NCBI GenBank assembly: GCA_958431155.1
Contig: OY288106.1
Coordinates: forward strand, 443,937-507,936
Direction of reading: 5' to 3'
Length of the DNA: 64,000 nt
DNA from: an uncultured candidatus Porisulfidus sp.
Lineage (GTDB): Bacteria > Pseudomonadota > Gammaproteobacteria > Poriferisulfidales > Poriferisulfidaceae
The notes below the pieces were generated by a model. The model had not been told where the DNA came from and searched no databases. It saw only the letters and a program-made list of their open reading frames with translations. The position numbers were made by a program, and so were the translations under genes. Shown here piece by piece: positions 17,757-27,146 of the stretch (position 1 is its first letter; each line of letters opens with the position of its first letter).

Positions 17757-18478
17757 AGATGCGCATGGACGACACCAGGGAAGTACACGCGATTGTGGCG
17801 GGGGGCGGCTCCGGGCTGCGCTTCGGCGGGGCCAAGTGGGACGCGCCGCTTGGGCAGCGGCGCATGCTGGACTACGCGTTGCGGCCGCTGGCGATGTGCC
17901 GCCCGGCAGTTCGGAGCATTACCCTGCTGCTGCCGGAGTCGGCGCTCGGCGGCGAGCCGCCGCCGCTTCCGGCGGGAGTGGCGTTTCGGGAGTTGCCCGG
18001 CGGGGCGACCCGCGCGGATACCGTCCTGCGCGGGCTGGAAGCCGTGCGCCGGCATGCCGGGGAGGATGCCTGGGTGCTGGTGCACGATGTCGCGCGGCCC
18101 TGCGTGTGGCGGTCGAATGTCGAGAAGCTGCTGCGCGAGGCTGATGCGGACGGGGGCCTGCTCGCGGTGCCGGTGACGGACAGCGTCAAGCGTGCCGAAG
18201 AGGGGCGGGTCGCTGCGAGCGAGGATCGGCAGGGATTGTGGCGGGCGCAGACGCCGCAGTTGTTCGAGTTAGCCACGCTGATCCGCTGCCTGCGCCAGGC
18301 ACAGGGCGACGGCGTGGAAGTGACCGACGAGTCGCGGGCGATGGAGCATGGCGGCTACCGGCCACGCCTGATCGCCGGGTGCGAGGATAATATAAAGGTG
18401 ACGTGGCCCGAGGATCTCGCCCGGGCCGAGTCGATTTTGCAACAGGATCCGGATCATGCGTATTGGGCACGGCTATGA
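17753..18478 (+). CDS. ispD: 2-C-methyl-D-erythritol 4-phosphate cytidylyltransferase
   Basis: This protein of about 240 residues forms CDP-methylerythritol in the MEP isoprenoid pathway. The supporting motifs are the nucleotide-binding start HAIVAGGGSGLRFGGAKWD, LVHDVARPCV, VPVTDSVKRA, WRAQTPQLFELATL, TDESRAMEHGG and the C-terminal EDNIKVTWPEDLARAE. The usual PKQ around the catalytic Lys reads AKW here, an atypical variant that keeps the Lys. The start may be GTG 17753 or ATG 17759. The gene overlaps ftsB at its 5' end and ispF by 23 bp at its 3' end. Confidence 0.9.
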   Translation: MKMRMDDTREVHAIVAGGGSGLRFGGAKWDAPLGQRRMLDYALRPLAMCRPAVRSITLLLPESALGGEPPPLPAGVAFRELPGGATRADTVLRGLEAVRRHAGEDAWVLVHDVARPCVWRSNVEKLLREADADGGLLAVPVTDSVKRAEEGRVAASEDRQGLWRAQTPQLFELATLIRCLRQAQGDGVEVTDESRAMEHGGYRPRLIAGCEDNIKVTWPEDLARAESILQQDPDHAYWARL

Positions 18479-18932
18479 CGTTCACGCATTCACCGCCGGG
18501 GATGGCCTCTGGCTCGGCGGCGTGCGCATCGAACACGACCAGGGCGTGGCGGCCCATTCCGACGGCGACGTGGTGCTGCATGCACTGATGGACGCCCTGC
18601 TCGGCGCGGCAGGGTTGGGGGACATCGGGCAGCACTTCCCGGATAGCGACGCCCGCTACCGCGACGCGGCGAGCGGCGACCTGCTGCAGGATGTGCTGCG
18701 AAAGATTCAGGCGCAGAACCTGCGTGTCGTCAATGTCGACGTCACGGTGATCGCGCAGACCCCCCGGTTCGGGCCGCACCGCGGAGCCATGGTCCGGTCG
18801 ATGGCGCAACTGCTGCAATTGGACGAGAGACGGGTCAACCTCAAGGCAACCACGCACGAGGGTCTCGGCGCGCTGGGGAAAGGCGAGGGCATTGCCGTAC
18901 ACGCCGTGGCGCTGCTTGAGGACGCCGGCTGA
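18456..18932 (+). CDS. ispF: 2-C-methyl-D-erythritol 2,4-cyclodiphosphate synthase
   Basis: This 158-residue trimeric zinc enzyme acts two steps after IspD. It contains the metal-binding DVHAF (from RIGHGYDVHAF), the HSDGDVVLHALMDALLGAAG block, GDIGQHFPDSD and the terminal KATTHEGLGALGKGEGIAVHAV. All metal and catalytic residues are seen. The 23-bp overlap with ispD in another frame points to translational coupling; fused ispDF genes exist in other bacteria. Confidence 0.97.
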   Translation: MRIGHGYDVHAFTAGDGLWLGGVRIEHDQGVAAHSDGDVVLHALMDALLGAAGLGDIGQHFPDSDARYRDAASGDLLQDVLRKIQAQNLRVVNVDVTVIAQTPRFGPHRGAMVRSMAQLLQLDERRVNLKATTHEGLGALGKGEGIAVHAVALLEDAG

Positions 18933-18934
18933 CC

Positions 18935-20863
18935 GTGTCGACACCGCAGTTCGATGCGGAGACCTGTTTCGGCCGCGACGGGCAGCTGGCCCGGGAGGTT
19001 TCTGGCTACCACCCGCGCGGGGAACAGAGCGCCATGGCGGCCGCCGTGTGGGACGCCTTGCGTCGGGAGCGCACGCTGGCCGTAGAGGCGGGCACCGGGG
19101 TCGGCAAGACGTTCGCCTACCTGATGCCGGTGCTGGCGTCCGGGCACAAGACCCTGGTCGCAACCGGCACCCGTCACCTGCAGGATCAATTGTTCCAAAA
19201 AGACCTGCCGGTCGCGCTCAAATCGGCGCGCACCGCTGCGCCGGACCGGATCTGCCTGTTGAAAGGCCGCGCCAACTACCTGTGCCGCCATCGCTACCAG
19301 GCCTACGCGGATGGCGGTCTCGGTCGCAGCTCGGACGAACAGATGGGAAGGTTGCAGGCGTGGGTGGGCGACACCGGTACCGGCGACTTGGCGGAACTCG
19401 ACTGCCCCGAAGACGACCCGATCATCCCGGCCATCACCTCGACGTTGGAGAACTGTCTCGGGAAGAAGTGCCCGGAATACGAGGACTGCTTCGTGGTTCG
19501 GGCTCGCGAACGGGCGAGGCGGGCGGACCTGGTGATCGCCAACCACCATCTGTTCGCAGCGGACCTGGCGCTGCGCGAGGATTCGCTCGGCGAGTTGCTG
19601 CCGGATTTCGAGGTGCTGGTGTTCGACGAGGCACACCGCTTGGCAGAGGTGCTGGAACTGTTCTGGAGCAGTCAGTTGAGTTCCGCCAGGATCCAGCAGT
19701 TGTGCCGCGATGCGGAGACGGTGGCGCAGCGCGAACCAGACGGGAATCAAGCGCTAATCCTATGTGTGCACAGGGTGCGGCGGGCCCTGAAGCAGGTGAC
19801 GGTTCAGGTGCATGCCGCGCTGGAAGGGGAAGTGCCAGGCGAGCGCATCCCGCCGCCACCGGCGTTCGCCGACTGGGTGCGGCCGCTGGTCAGCGCCTTG
19901 GAAGCGTTGCTGAGGGAGGTCGAAGAGCGTCGGCAGGACGGTCCGGACATGGAGAACCTTGTCGAGCGATGCGGACGGCTGACGGAAGAATTGGCAGGCT
20001 GGCCGAGCGGGGAGTCGGAGTGCTGCGAATACTTGAATCTCTCCCGGCAGGGTTTCGCCCTGCACCAGGTGCCGATCGACGTCAGCGGCATTTTCGCGCA
20101 GGCGCGCGCACGGTACGCACCCCGCTGGGTGTTCACGTCCGCGACTCTGTCCGTCGGCGGGGACTTCGACTACTTCATCCGGAAACTCGGTCTTGGTGCG
20201 GACACCGACACCCTGCAGCTCGACAGCCCGTTCGACTTCCAGGCGCAGACCCTGCTGTACCTGCCGCCGGGGCTGCCGGATCCGCGTACCCCGGAGTACA
20301 ACGAGGCCATGCTTGAGGCCGTGCTTCCGCTGCTCGAGCAGTTGCGAGGCCGGACCTTCCTGCTGTTCACCAGCCTGCGCGCGATGGAAGAGGCCGGGCA
20401 GTGGCTCGAGGGTCGTCTCGACTGCACGCTGCTCAGGCAGGGCGAGGCGCCGCGGCGGAAGCTGCTCGAGCGCTTCACCGAACGGCCGGACGCGGTGCTG
20501 CTCGGCTCGGTCGGGTTCTGGGAAGGCGTGGACATTCGCGGCTCCGCGCTCAGTTGCGTAATCATCGACAAGATCCCGTTCGTTTCGCACACCGACCTGC
20601 TCTACCAGGCCCGGATGAACGCGATCCGGGAGGCGGGCGGCGATCCGTTCCGACAACTGCAACTGCCGAGGGCCGCGCTGATGCTGAAACAAGGGGTGGG
20701 GCGGCTGATCCGCAGCGTGACGGACCAGGGCGTGGCCGTGATCGCCGACCCGCGGCTGCAGAGCCAGTGGTACGGCCGCCACCTTACGGCCGGCCTGCCA
20801 GACATGCCGGTCAGCACTGATCTTGACCAGACGCTGGAATTCCTGCAGGAGCGGGTTGCGTGA
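18935..20863 (+). CDS. yoaA: DinG-family ATP-dependent helicase YoaA
   Basis: This 642-residue XPD-like 5'-3' helicase carries Walker A in EAGTGVGKTFAYL and the DEAH box in VFDEAHRLAEVL. Iron-sulfur cysteines are in YLCRHRYQAY and CLGKKCPEYEDC. C-terminal motifs include FTSLRAMEEAGQWL, GSVGFWEGVDIRG and LKQGVGRLIRS. YoaA aids replication-fork repair together with HolC. It starts at a GTG 2 bp after ispF and its stop overlaps the tsaB start by 4 bp. yoaA next to tsaB is typical of gammaproteobacteria. Confidence 0.93.
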   Translation: MSTPQFDAETCFGRDGQLAREVSGYHPRGEQSAMAAAVWDALRRERTLAVEAGTGVGKTFAYLMPVLASGHKTLVATGTRHLQDQLFQKDLPVALKSARTAAPDRICLLKGRANYLCRHRYQAYADGGLGRSSDEQMGRLQAWVGDTGTGDLAELDCPEDDPIIPAITSTLENCLGKKCPEYEDCFVVRARERARRADLVIANHHLFAADLALREDSLGELLPDFEVLVFDEAHRLAEVLELFWSSQLSSARIQQLCRDAETVAQREPDGNQALILCVHRVRRALKQVTVQVHAALEGEVPGERIPPPPAFADWVRPLVSALEALLREVEERRQDGPDMENLVERCGRLTEELAGWPSGESECCEYLNLSRQGFALHQVPIDVSGIFAQARARYAPRWVFTSATLSVGGDFDYFIRKLGLGADTDTLQLDSPFDFQAQTLLYLPPGLPDPRTPEYNEAMLEAVLPLLEQLRGRTFLLFTSLRAMEEAGQWLEGRLDCTLLRQGEAPRRKLLERFTERPDAVLLGSVGFWEGVDIRGSALSCVIIDKIPFVSHTDLLYQARMNAIREAGGDPFRQLQLPRAALMLKQGVGRLIRSVTDQGVAVIADPRLQSQWYGRHLTAGLPDMPVSTDLDQTLEFLQERVA

Positions 20864-21540
20864 AAGACGCTCCCGTGGTGTTGGCGCTGGAGACTTCTAC
20901 CGAGATTTGCTCGGCGGCACTGGCCGCGGGCGGGAAGATCGAGGCACGCACCCTGACGGTACCGCGGGAGCATACCCGGCACATCCTGGGGCAAGTGGAC
21001 GAATTGCTCGGCGAGGCGGGGGTGGCGGCCGGGGACCTCGCGGCGGTGGCGTTCGGCCGCGGCCCGGGAACGTTCACCGGCGTGCGGGTGGCCACCGCGC
21101 TGGCGCAGGGGTTGGCGGTCGCCCACGGCCTACCCTTGCTGCCGGTCTCTTCGCTGGCCGCGCTGGCCTGGAAGACTTGGGGCGAACACCCGCTCTCGCC
21201 GGTGCTCGCGGTGATGGATGCCCGGCTGGAAGAAGTCTACTGGGCGATGTTTGAAGTCGATGCCGAAAACCTTTCGATGCTGCATCCGGAATCGTTGTCG
21301 ACACCGGCGGAGTTGTTCGCGCAACTGTCCTCGCTGCCCGGCCGCTGGCAAGGTGCCGGGTCCGGCTGGGCCTTGCCCGAAATGCAGCCGGCCGCTGAGA
21401 CGGGAACGGGCGTGGAGCCCGGGCTGCGGCCCGATGCCCGAGCGGTACTGGAGCTCGCGCTGCGAGATTTCCGTGCCGGCCGGGTGGCAGATTTCGAACA
21501 GGCCCAGCCGACCTACCTCCGACATCCCGTGCGGCCGTGA
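20860..21540 (+). CDS. tsaB: tRNA threonylcarbamoyladenosine biosynthesis protein TsaB
   Basis: This 226-residue ASKHA-fold protein works with TsaD and TsaE to make t6A37 on ANN-decoding tRNAs. Family motifs are LALETSTEICSAAL at the start, REHTRHILGQVDELLG, FGRGPGTFTGVRVATALAQGLA and VMDARLEEVYWA. It lacks the metal-binding histidines of TsaD, as expected. The start is a GTG overlapping the yoaA stop, and its own stop overlaps the next gene's start (GTGA). Confidence 0.94.
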   Translation: MKDAPVVLALETSTEICSAALAAGGKIEARTLTVPREHTRHILGQVDELLGEAGVAAGDLAAVAFGRGPGTFTGVRVATALAQGLAVAHGLPLLPVSSLAALAWKTWGEHPLSPVLAVMDARLEEVYWAMFEVDAENLSMLHPESLSTPAELFAQLSSLPGRWQGAGSGWALPEMQPAAETGTGVEPGLRPDARAVLELALRDFRAGRVADFEQAQPTYLRHPVRP

Positions 21541-21974
21541 ACCAGTCGCGCCCGCGCTTCCATCTGGCGATTGCGGTCGACGACCTGTCTGCAGCGGAAG
21601 CCTTCTACGCCGGGATCTTGCAATGCCGGATCGGGCGCGCGTCCGGGAAATGGATCGACTTCGACCTGATGGGCCACCAGGTCACGGTGCACCGCTGCGA
21701 CGCGGTTCGGGAAGAGGCCCGCAATCCGGTCGATGGGGAGTCCATCGCGGTGCCTCATTTCGGGTTGATCCTGGAGTGGGAGCAGTGGGAAGCCCTGACG
21801 GAGCGCTTGCGCGCCTGTGGCGCGGCGTTCGACTTGGAGCCGACCGTTCGCTTTCGGGGAGAGGTCGGCGAGCAGGCGACCGCGTTCGTGCGCGACCCGG
21901 CCGGCAACGTGCTGGAGTTCAAGGCATTCCGCAGCCCGGACCAGGTTTTCGCCCGGCGGGCAGGCCCCGATTGA
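21537..21974 (+). CDS. VOC-family (glyoxalase/dioxygenase-fold) protein
   Basis: This 145-residue single-domain protein has the vicinal oxygen chelate pattern. It starts HLAIAVDDLSAAEAFYAGIL, has a central strand HQVTVHR, and ends AFVRDPAGNVLEFKAF. Candidate metal ligands are His in the first motif, a second His in VPHFGLILEW and Glu in NVLEF. Its substrate cannot be told. It is translationally coupled to tsaB and followed by 83 bp before mutL. Confidence 0.8.
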   Translation: MNQSRPRFHLAIAVDDLSAAEAFYAGILQCRIGRASGKWIDFDLMGHQVTVHRCDAVREEARNPVDGESIAVPHFGLILEWEQWEALTERLRACGAAFDLEPTVRFRGEVGEQATAFVRDPAGNVLEFKAFRSPDQVFARRAGPD

Positions 21975-22057
21975 CGGGTTTCCAGGCAAGCGGATCCGGC
22001 ATTCGGTCTGCTGTTATGATGCAAGAGTGGAAACGGTGAGGTGCGGCATTTACCGGG

Positions 22058-23791
22058 ATGGGCATCAAGAAACTTAGCGCGGGTCTGATCAATCAGATCA
22101 CGGCCGGGGAAGTCATTGAGCGGCCGGCCTCCGTGGTCAAGGAACTGGTGGAGAACAGCCTGGACGCCGGTGCACGTCGCATCCGGGTGCAGGTGGAGGA
22201 AGGCGGCCGACGGCGCTTGGCGGTGGTCGATGACGGCTGCGGCATCGCCCGCGAAGAATTGGCGCTGGCGCTTTCGCGGCACGCGACATCCAAACTGGCC
22301 GATGCCGACGACCTGTGGCGGCTGCGAACCTTGGGGTTTCGCGGCGAGGCGCTGCCGAGCATCGCCTCCGTCTCACGCCTGACGCTGACATCCGCGGTGG
22401 AAGGCGAGGCGCATGGCTGGCGCCTCGAAGGGGAGGCAGCCGGGGAAGAGCCGTGTGCACATCCGCACCCGTGCGGCAGCACGGTGGAGGTCTGCGACCT
22501 CTTCTACAACACGCCGGCACGGCGCAAGTTTCTTCGCGCGCCCGCGACCGAATGGCGACACATTGCCACGGTCCTGCGCAGCCTGGCGCTCGGGCATCTC
22601 GCGGTGACGTTCGAGGCCAGCCACGACGGGCGCCGCCTGCTGCACTACCCGGGCGTCGGCGACGGCGTGACGGAACGGGAGCGACTGGAGGCCGTGCTCG
22701 GCAGTGACTTCGCCGAACAGGCCACGTTCTTTGAAGAGTCCATGGGGGAAGTGCGAGTGTTCGGCTGGGTTGGACTGCCGACCTACTCGCGCAGCCAGCC
22801 GGACCAGCAATACTTTCACGTCAACGGACGCCATGTGCGCGACAAGGTCGCGATGCACGCGATCCGGCAGGCGTACGCCGACGTGCTCTACGGCCAGCGC
22901 CATCCCTGCTACGTGGTCTACCTGGAGGTGCCACCCGGAGAGGTCGACGTCAACGTGCACCCGACCAAGATGGAGGTGCGCTTCCGGGAGTCCCGCCAGG
23001 TGCACCAGATTCTCGCGCACGGTGTGGCCGAGGCGATCGGCACGGTGCGTCCCGGCGATGTTGGACATGACGTGGCGAACTTCAGGGCTCTGGTCAACGA
23101 GAATCCGCAAGCGCAGCAATCTCCGATGCCGCTGCCCGCTGCGTCCGATGGCGGCGGGACTCCGCTGCGAGCCGCGACGGAGTCGCCCGCCGCTTCTCCC
23201 GGAGACGTGCCGCCGCTGGGATTCGCCCGGGCGCAACTGCACGGGATCTACATCCTGGCGGAAAACGCCGAAGGGATGATCCTGGTCGACATGCATGCCG
23301 CGCACGAACGCATCACCTACGAGCACCTGAAGTCCTCGCGCGACGGACAGGGGGTGCGCATGCAGCCGTTGCTCGTGCCGCAGGGCCTGAGCCTGAGCGA
23401 ATCCGAAATCACCTGCGTGGAAGAGCATCGGGAATTTCTGCAGAGTCTGGGCATCGAGGTGGACGTGACCGGGCCGACCCGATTGCGGATCCGTGCGGTA
23501 CCCGCGCTGCTGTCGCGGGCTGACCCCTCTGCACTGGTGCGCGACGTGGTGGCGGACCTGGTGGAGCACGGACAGAGCGAGCGGGTGCGGGAGAAGGAGA
23601 ACGAATTGCTGTCCTCGATGGCCTGCCATGCCGCAGTCCGCGCCGGACGGCAACTGTCCCTGGACGAGATGAACGCACTGTTGCGCGACATGGAAGAGAC
23701 CGAACGATCCGGGCAGTGCAACCACGGACGCCCGACCTGGGTGCAACTGAGCATCGACCAGCTCGACAAGTTGTTCATGCGCGGGCAGTGA
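22058..23791 (+). CDS. mutL: DNA mismatch repair protein MutL
   Basis: This 577-residue protein has an N-terminal GHKL ATPase (VENSLDAGARRIRV, DDGCGIAREEL, TLGFRGEALPSIASV), a transducer domain (YFHVNGRHVRDKV, VDVNVHPTKMEVRF) and a C-terminal dimerisation domain. The C-terminal domain contains DMHAAHERITYE, which matches the endonuclease metal motif D(x)HA(x)2E(x)4E, and CNHGRPTW near the end. So this MutL is probably a nicking endonuclease, unlike the E. coli protein. No mutH is visible here. Its stop overlaps the miaA start. Confidence 0.96.
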   Translation: MGIKKLSAGLINQITAGEVIERPASVVKELVENSLDAGARRIRVQVEEGGRRRLAVVDDGCGIAREELALALSRHATSKLADADDLWRLRTLGFRGEALPSIASVSRLTLTSAVEGEAHGWRLEGEAAGEEPCAHPHPCGSTVEVCDLFYNTPARRKFLRAPATEWRHIATVLRSLALGHLAVTFEASHDGRRLLHYPGVGDGVTERERLEAVLGSDFAEQATFFEESMGEVRVFGWVGLPTYSRSQPDQQYFHVNGRHVRDKVAMHAIRQAYADVLYGQRHPCYVVYLEVPPGEVDVNVHPTKMEVRFRESRQVHQILAHGVAEAIGTVRPGDVGHDVANFRALVNENPQAQQSPMPLPAASDGGGTPLRAATESPAASPGDVPPLGFARAQLHGIYILAENAEGMILVDMHAAHERITYEHLKSSRDGQGVRMQPLLVPQGLSLSESEITCVEEHREFLQSLGIEVDVTGPTRLRIRAVPALLSRADPSALVRDVVADLVEHGQSERVREKENELLSSMACHAAVRAGRQLSLDEMNALLRDMEETERSGQCNHGRPTWVQLSIDQLDKLFMRGQ

Positions 23792-24732
23792 GCGAACAGC
23801 GAATCGAGGTGCTGGCCCTGATGGGGCCGACCGCTACGGGCAAGACCGACTGCGCGGTGGAACTGGTTCGCCGCTGGCCGCTCGAGATCATCAGCGTCGA
23901 CTCCGCAATGGTCTATCGCGGGATGGACATCGGCAGCGCCAAGCCGAACCCGGAGGTCCTGGCTATCGCGCCGCACCGCATGATCGATATCCTGGATCCG
24001 TCGGAAGAATTCTCCGCCTACGAATACGCCCGGCAGGCGCACCGACACATCGAAGAGATCCATGCCGCGGGTCGCATCCCGCTGCTGGTCGGCGGTGCAC
24101 GCCTGTACTTTCTTGCCTTGATGCAGGGGCTGTCGCATATCCCGGATACGGACACGGAAGTGCGGCAGCGTTTGCGGCGGGAACTGGAGGCGCAGGGGGC
24201 TCCGGCATTGCATGAGCGCCTGTCCCGATGCGACCCTGCGATGTCGCGACGGCTCAAGCCGGGCGACAGCCAGCGCATCGTGCGCGCGCTGGAAGTGTTC
24301 GAGTCGAGCGGCCGACCGATGAGCGCATGGATTGCCGAACCGCCGCCGGCACCGGGAAACATCGCCTACCATCGGCTGGCGCTCTGGCCGAAGGATCGCG
24401 CGTATTTGCAGAAGCGGATCGGCGAACGCTTCGATCGCATGCTGGAGGAGGGTCTGGTCGAAGAGGTCCGGCATCTCCATGCGCGCAAAGACTTGAGTTT
24501 GAATTGCCCGGCAATGCGCTGCGTGGGCTACCGGCAGGTGTGGCGGCATCTGGACGGGGCCTGCACTCGCGGACAGATGCGGGAGCAGGCGGTGGCGGCC
24601 ACCCGGCAGCTGGCGAAACGGCAATTGAGCTGGCTGCGGCATGCACCGGACGTGATACACTGTGCGACGGACTGTCTGCGCCCTGACAATGTGGTTGCGG
24701 CGGTGGCCCGCTGGCGGTTTTCAGAGACTTGA
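23788..24732 (+). CDS. miaA: tRNA dimethylallyltransferase
   Basis: This 314-residue enzyme adds the isopentenyl group to A37 of UNN-decoding tRNAs. It shows the P-loop LMGPTATGKTDCAVEL, SVDSAMVYRGMDIGSAKP, DILDPSEEFSAYEY, VGGARLYFLALMQGL and CPAMRCVGYRQVW. The start is a GTG overlapping the mutL stop (GTGA); the open frame further upstream lies inside mutL. The order mutL-miaA-hfq-hflX is the classic gammaproteobacterial superoperon. A 54-bp gap precedes hfq. Confidence 0.97.
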   Translation: MSEQRIEVLALMGPTATGKTDCAVELVRRWPLEIISVDSAMVYRGMDIGSAKPNPEVLAIAPHRMIDILDPSEEFSAYEYARQAHRHIEEIHAAGRIPLLVGGARLYFLALMQGLSHIPDTDTEVRQRLRRELEAQGAPALHERLSRCDPAMSRRLKPGDSQRIVRALEVFESSGRPMSAWIAEPPPAPGNIAYHRLALWPKDRAYLQKRIGERFDRMLEEGLVEEVRHLHARKDLSLNCPAMRCVGYRQVWRHLDGACTRGQMREQAVAATRQLAKRQLSWLRHAPDVIHCATDCLRPDNVVAAVARWRFSET

Positions 24733-24786
24733 GACCGGGGTGGAGCCTGAATAATAAAAAGAATAAATTCCGCCGTAGGTGGGGTG

Positions 24787-25029
24787 ATGGCTAAAGGACA
24801 AACGATTCAGGAACCGTTTCTCAACCAACTGCGAAAGCAGCATGTTCCCGTCTCCATCTATCTGGTCAACGGCATCAAGTTGCAGGGGCAGGTGCATTCG
24901 TTCGACCAGTTCGTCGTCGTGCTTAAGAACTCCGTCAATCAGGTGATCTACAAGCATGCGATCTCCACGATCGTCCCGTCGCATCCGGTGGACCTGGAAC
25001 ACCTGCCGGGCGAGGAGCCGGCCGATTAG
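24787..25029 (+). CDS. hfq: RNA chaperone Hfq
   Basis: This 80-residue Sm-like hexamer pairs small RNAs with mRNAs. The core reads [20 protein letters not shown], with [14 protein letters not shown] and [16 protein letters not shown] containing the conserved YKHA. The C-terminal tail is very short (about 10 residues), unlike E. coli Hfq. The start is the ATG at 24787; a GTG one codon earlier is in frame. hflX follows after 20 bp. Confidence 0.97.
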   Translation: MAKGQTIQEPFLNQLRKQHVPVSIYLVNGIKLQGQVHSFDQFVVVLKNSVNQVIYKHAISTIVPSHPVDLEHLPGEEPAD

Positions 25030-25049
25030 TCGGGAGCGAGGCATCCTGC

Positions 25050-26354
25050 TTGTTTGAGCGGGTCTCCGTTGACCCTGCATGCGTGCTGGTGCACGTGGCG
25101 GTCGGTGCGGACACGCGGGCGGAAGATTCCGGACGCGGGGAATTCATGGAGCTGGCGCGGAGCGCCGGGCTGGTGCCGCAGGCCCAGCTGGACTTCCGCC
25201 GCCGCAGCCCGCACCCTCGTTTCTATTTCGGCCGCGGCCAGGCCGAGCAGCTTCGGCAATGCTGCCTCCGGCACGGTGTTCGACTGGCGGTCGTCGACAC
25301 GGATTTAAGCCCGAGCCAGGAACGCAACCTGGAAGCGGAACTGGAATGTCGGGTGCTGGGGCGTACCGGATTGATCCTGGACATTTTCGCGCAGCGTGCC
25401 CGGTCGCACGAAGGCAAGCTGCAGGTCGAACTCGCGCAGTTGAATTATTTGTCGACCCGATTGGTGCGCGGATGGAGCCACTTGGAGCGGCAGAAGGGCG
25501 GCATCGGCTTGCGCGGGCCGGGCGAGACCCAGTTGGAATTGGACCGCCGGTTGCTGACGCGCCGGATTCAGGCCCTGCGGCGGCGATTAGTGCTGGTGGA
25601 ACGCCAACGAAGTCAGAGCCGGATGCGCCGGCGACGGGCGCGGCTTTTCCACATAGCACTGGTCGGCTATACCAATGCCGGCAAATCCACTCTGTTCAAT
25701 CGCCTGACTGGCAGTGACGTGCCAACTGCAGATCAATTGTTCGCAACGCTGGATCCGACACATCGTCGCCTCCACCTGAATAAGAGGCGAGATGCGGTAC
25801 TGTCCGACACTGTGGGATTCGTCCGAGACCTCCCGGTGGAACTGGTGCGTGCATTCCATTCGACGCTGGAGGAATTGCGCGAATGCGACCTCTTGCTGCA
25901 CGTGATCGACAGCAGCGACGAGAGAAGCGCGGAACATGCGGCGCAGGTGAGAAAAGTGCTGGCGCAGATCGGTGCGGAAAAAGTCCCGATGGTCGAGATC
26001 TATAACAAGGCGGACCGTTTGGCGCCGGAAGTGCAACCCTCGGAAATGCCCAACCGCGTGTGGCTGTCGGCTCGCACGGGCGCGGGAGTGGAGACACTGC
26101 GCGCGCGGTTGTTGCAGGAGATTCAGGCCGGGGATTCCGAGGTGCACCTTCGATTGCCGATCACGGCCTATCCGCTTCGAGCGGAATTGCACAGGGTCGG
26201 ACAGGTCGAGGAAGAGTGGTTTACGGAGCAGGGGGAATGCGAAATGCGATTGTGGTTGCCTTCCCAATATCTTACGCGCTTCGAGAGATTTCAAGTAACG
26301 GTCCCGGATGCGTCGCGGGGACCGGTACTCAGTCTGGTGGGTCAGCGTGGGTGA
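25050..26354 (+). CDS. hflX: Ribosome-associated GTPase HflX
   Basis: This 434-residue GTPase rescues or splits stalled ribosomes. An N-terminal HflX domain (VGADTRAEDSGRGEFMELARSAG region, then LIDLDLSP-like VVDTDLSPSQERNLE) leads to GGIGLRGPGETQLELDRRL. The G domain has LVGYTNAGKSTLFN, DTVGFVRDLP and NKAD. The only suitable start is a TTG at 25050. The expected next genes, hflK and hflC, lie 14.4 kb further on, behind the giant surface-protein insertion. Confidence 0.95.
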   Translation: MFERVSVDPACVLVHVAVGADTRAEDSGRGEFMELARSAGLVPQAQLDFRRRSPHPRFYFGRGQAEQLRQCCLRHGVRLAVVDTDLSPSQERNLEAELECRVLGRTGLILDIFAQRARSHEGKLQVELAQLNYLSTRLVRGWSHLERQKGGIGLRGPGETQLELDRRLLTRRIQALRRRLVLVERQRSQSRMRRRRARLFHIALVGYTNAGKSTLFNRLTGSDVPTADQLFATLDPTHRRLHLNKRRDAVLSDTVGFVRDLPVELVRAFHSTLEELRECDLLLHVIDSSDERSAEHAAQVRKVLAQIGAEKVPMVEIYNKADRLAPEVQPSEMPNRVWLSARTGAGVETLRARLLQEIQAGDSEVHLRLPITAYPLRAELHRVGQVEEEWFTEQGECEMRLWLPSQYLTRFERFQVTVPDASRGPVLSLVGQRG

Positions 26355-26671
26355 CGGAGTTGCAACTAGGAGTAGGCAGCGCAAACTTCAAGAAAGCTGA
26401 GTGTCGCACCCCTGATCGGGTGGTATCGTCGTCTCCCCGGACTTATCGGACACCGACAATAATTAAGACTTGAGACCCAAGTCCCATCAGGGTGCAGGGG
26501 TGGGGGCTGGAATGTAAGCGGAAGACGGACAAATGAGCTGCGGAAACACCGTGACCTCCAAGAATTTGTTTATATATATATTATAAATAATTGATTATTA
26601 TGTCTATAATGATAAATAGGATTATCTTTCATGTTCCCATCAGGTCTGCGGAGGGATAGTGCAGTAAAGGC

Positions 26672-26935
26672 CAGGGCCTCCACTTGCCGCCGCAGCGCGT
26701 CCGGAATCCGCCGGTGCACTTTCTGCCGGCTACGGGCTCGTGCTTTCTGCTGCACCCGGTCGGCCCGGGACTGTCCTCGGCGTGGACAGCCGTTGCGCTT
26801 CAGCTCGCGGCTGACCGTGCTCCGGTTCACGCCCAGGCACCGGGCGATCTCCGCCTGGCTCAGCTGGAATTCAGTGGGGTCAGGCCCAATCTGGTATCGT
26901 TGCCTCTGGGTGAATTGTGGGTAACTGCTCGTCAT
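26672..26935 (-). pseudogene. IS30-family transposase fragment
   Basis: About 88 residues from the N-terminus of an IS30-type transposase remain: YPQFTQRQRYQI, then LSQAEIARCLGVNRSTVSREL (the helix-turn-helix) and a basic RVQQKARARSRQKVH. After about 26672 the frame continues in unrelated AT-rich DNA (26565-26640, with TATATATAT and ATTATAAATAATTGATTATTATG-like composition), so the DDE catalytic domain is missing. No terminal inverted repeats were recognised. It lies at the 5' edge of the insertion between hflX and hflK. The rest of the 26355-26670 gap holds a small GACTTG/CAAGTC hairpin near 26468 and nothing else I can name. Confidence 0.85.
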
Positions 26936-27064
26936 TGCCTCTCGTCTGGGCGGTTTGACAGCGAGAGATTGCTGCAATTCACTGCCCGCTCCCGCCGCTT
27001 GCCGGTAGCGTTGCAGTTGCAAGTTGAATCCAGGGGTAAATCGCGAAGCCCCAAGAGACTCTGG

Positions 27065-27094
27065 TTGGCGAAATTCACTTAAACAAGTTATACT
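27065..27094 (+). promoter_or_regulatory. Promoter for the giant surface-protein gene
   Basis: TTGGCG (27065-27070), an 18-bp spacer and TATACT (27089-27094) face the giant gene. Transcription would begin near 27101, giving a leader of about 100 nt that contains the poly-G run. It lies just upstream of the IS30 relic's own start, so it may be insertion-derived. Confidence 0.5.
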
Positions 27095-27146
27095 CAAAGG
27101 ACAACACCCAAACGGCAACCCGATATCCCGTGCGTGGAATTTCGAC

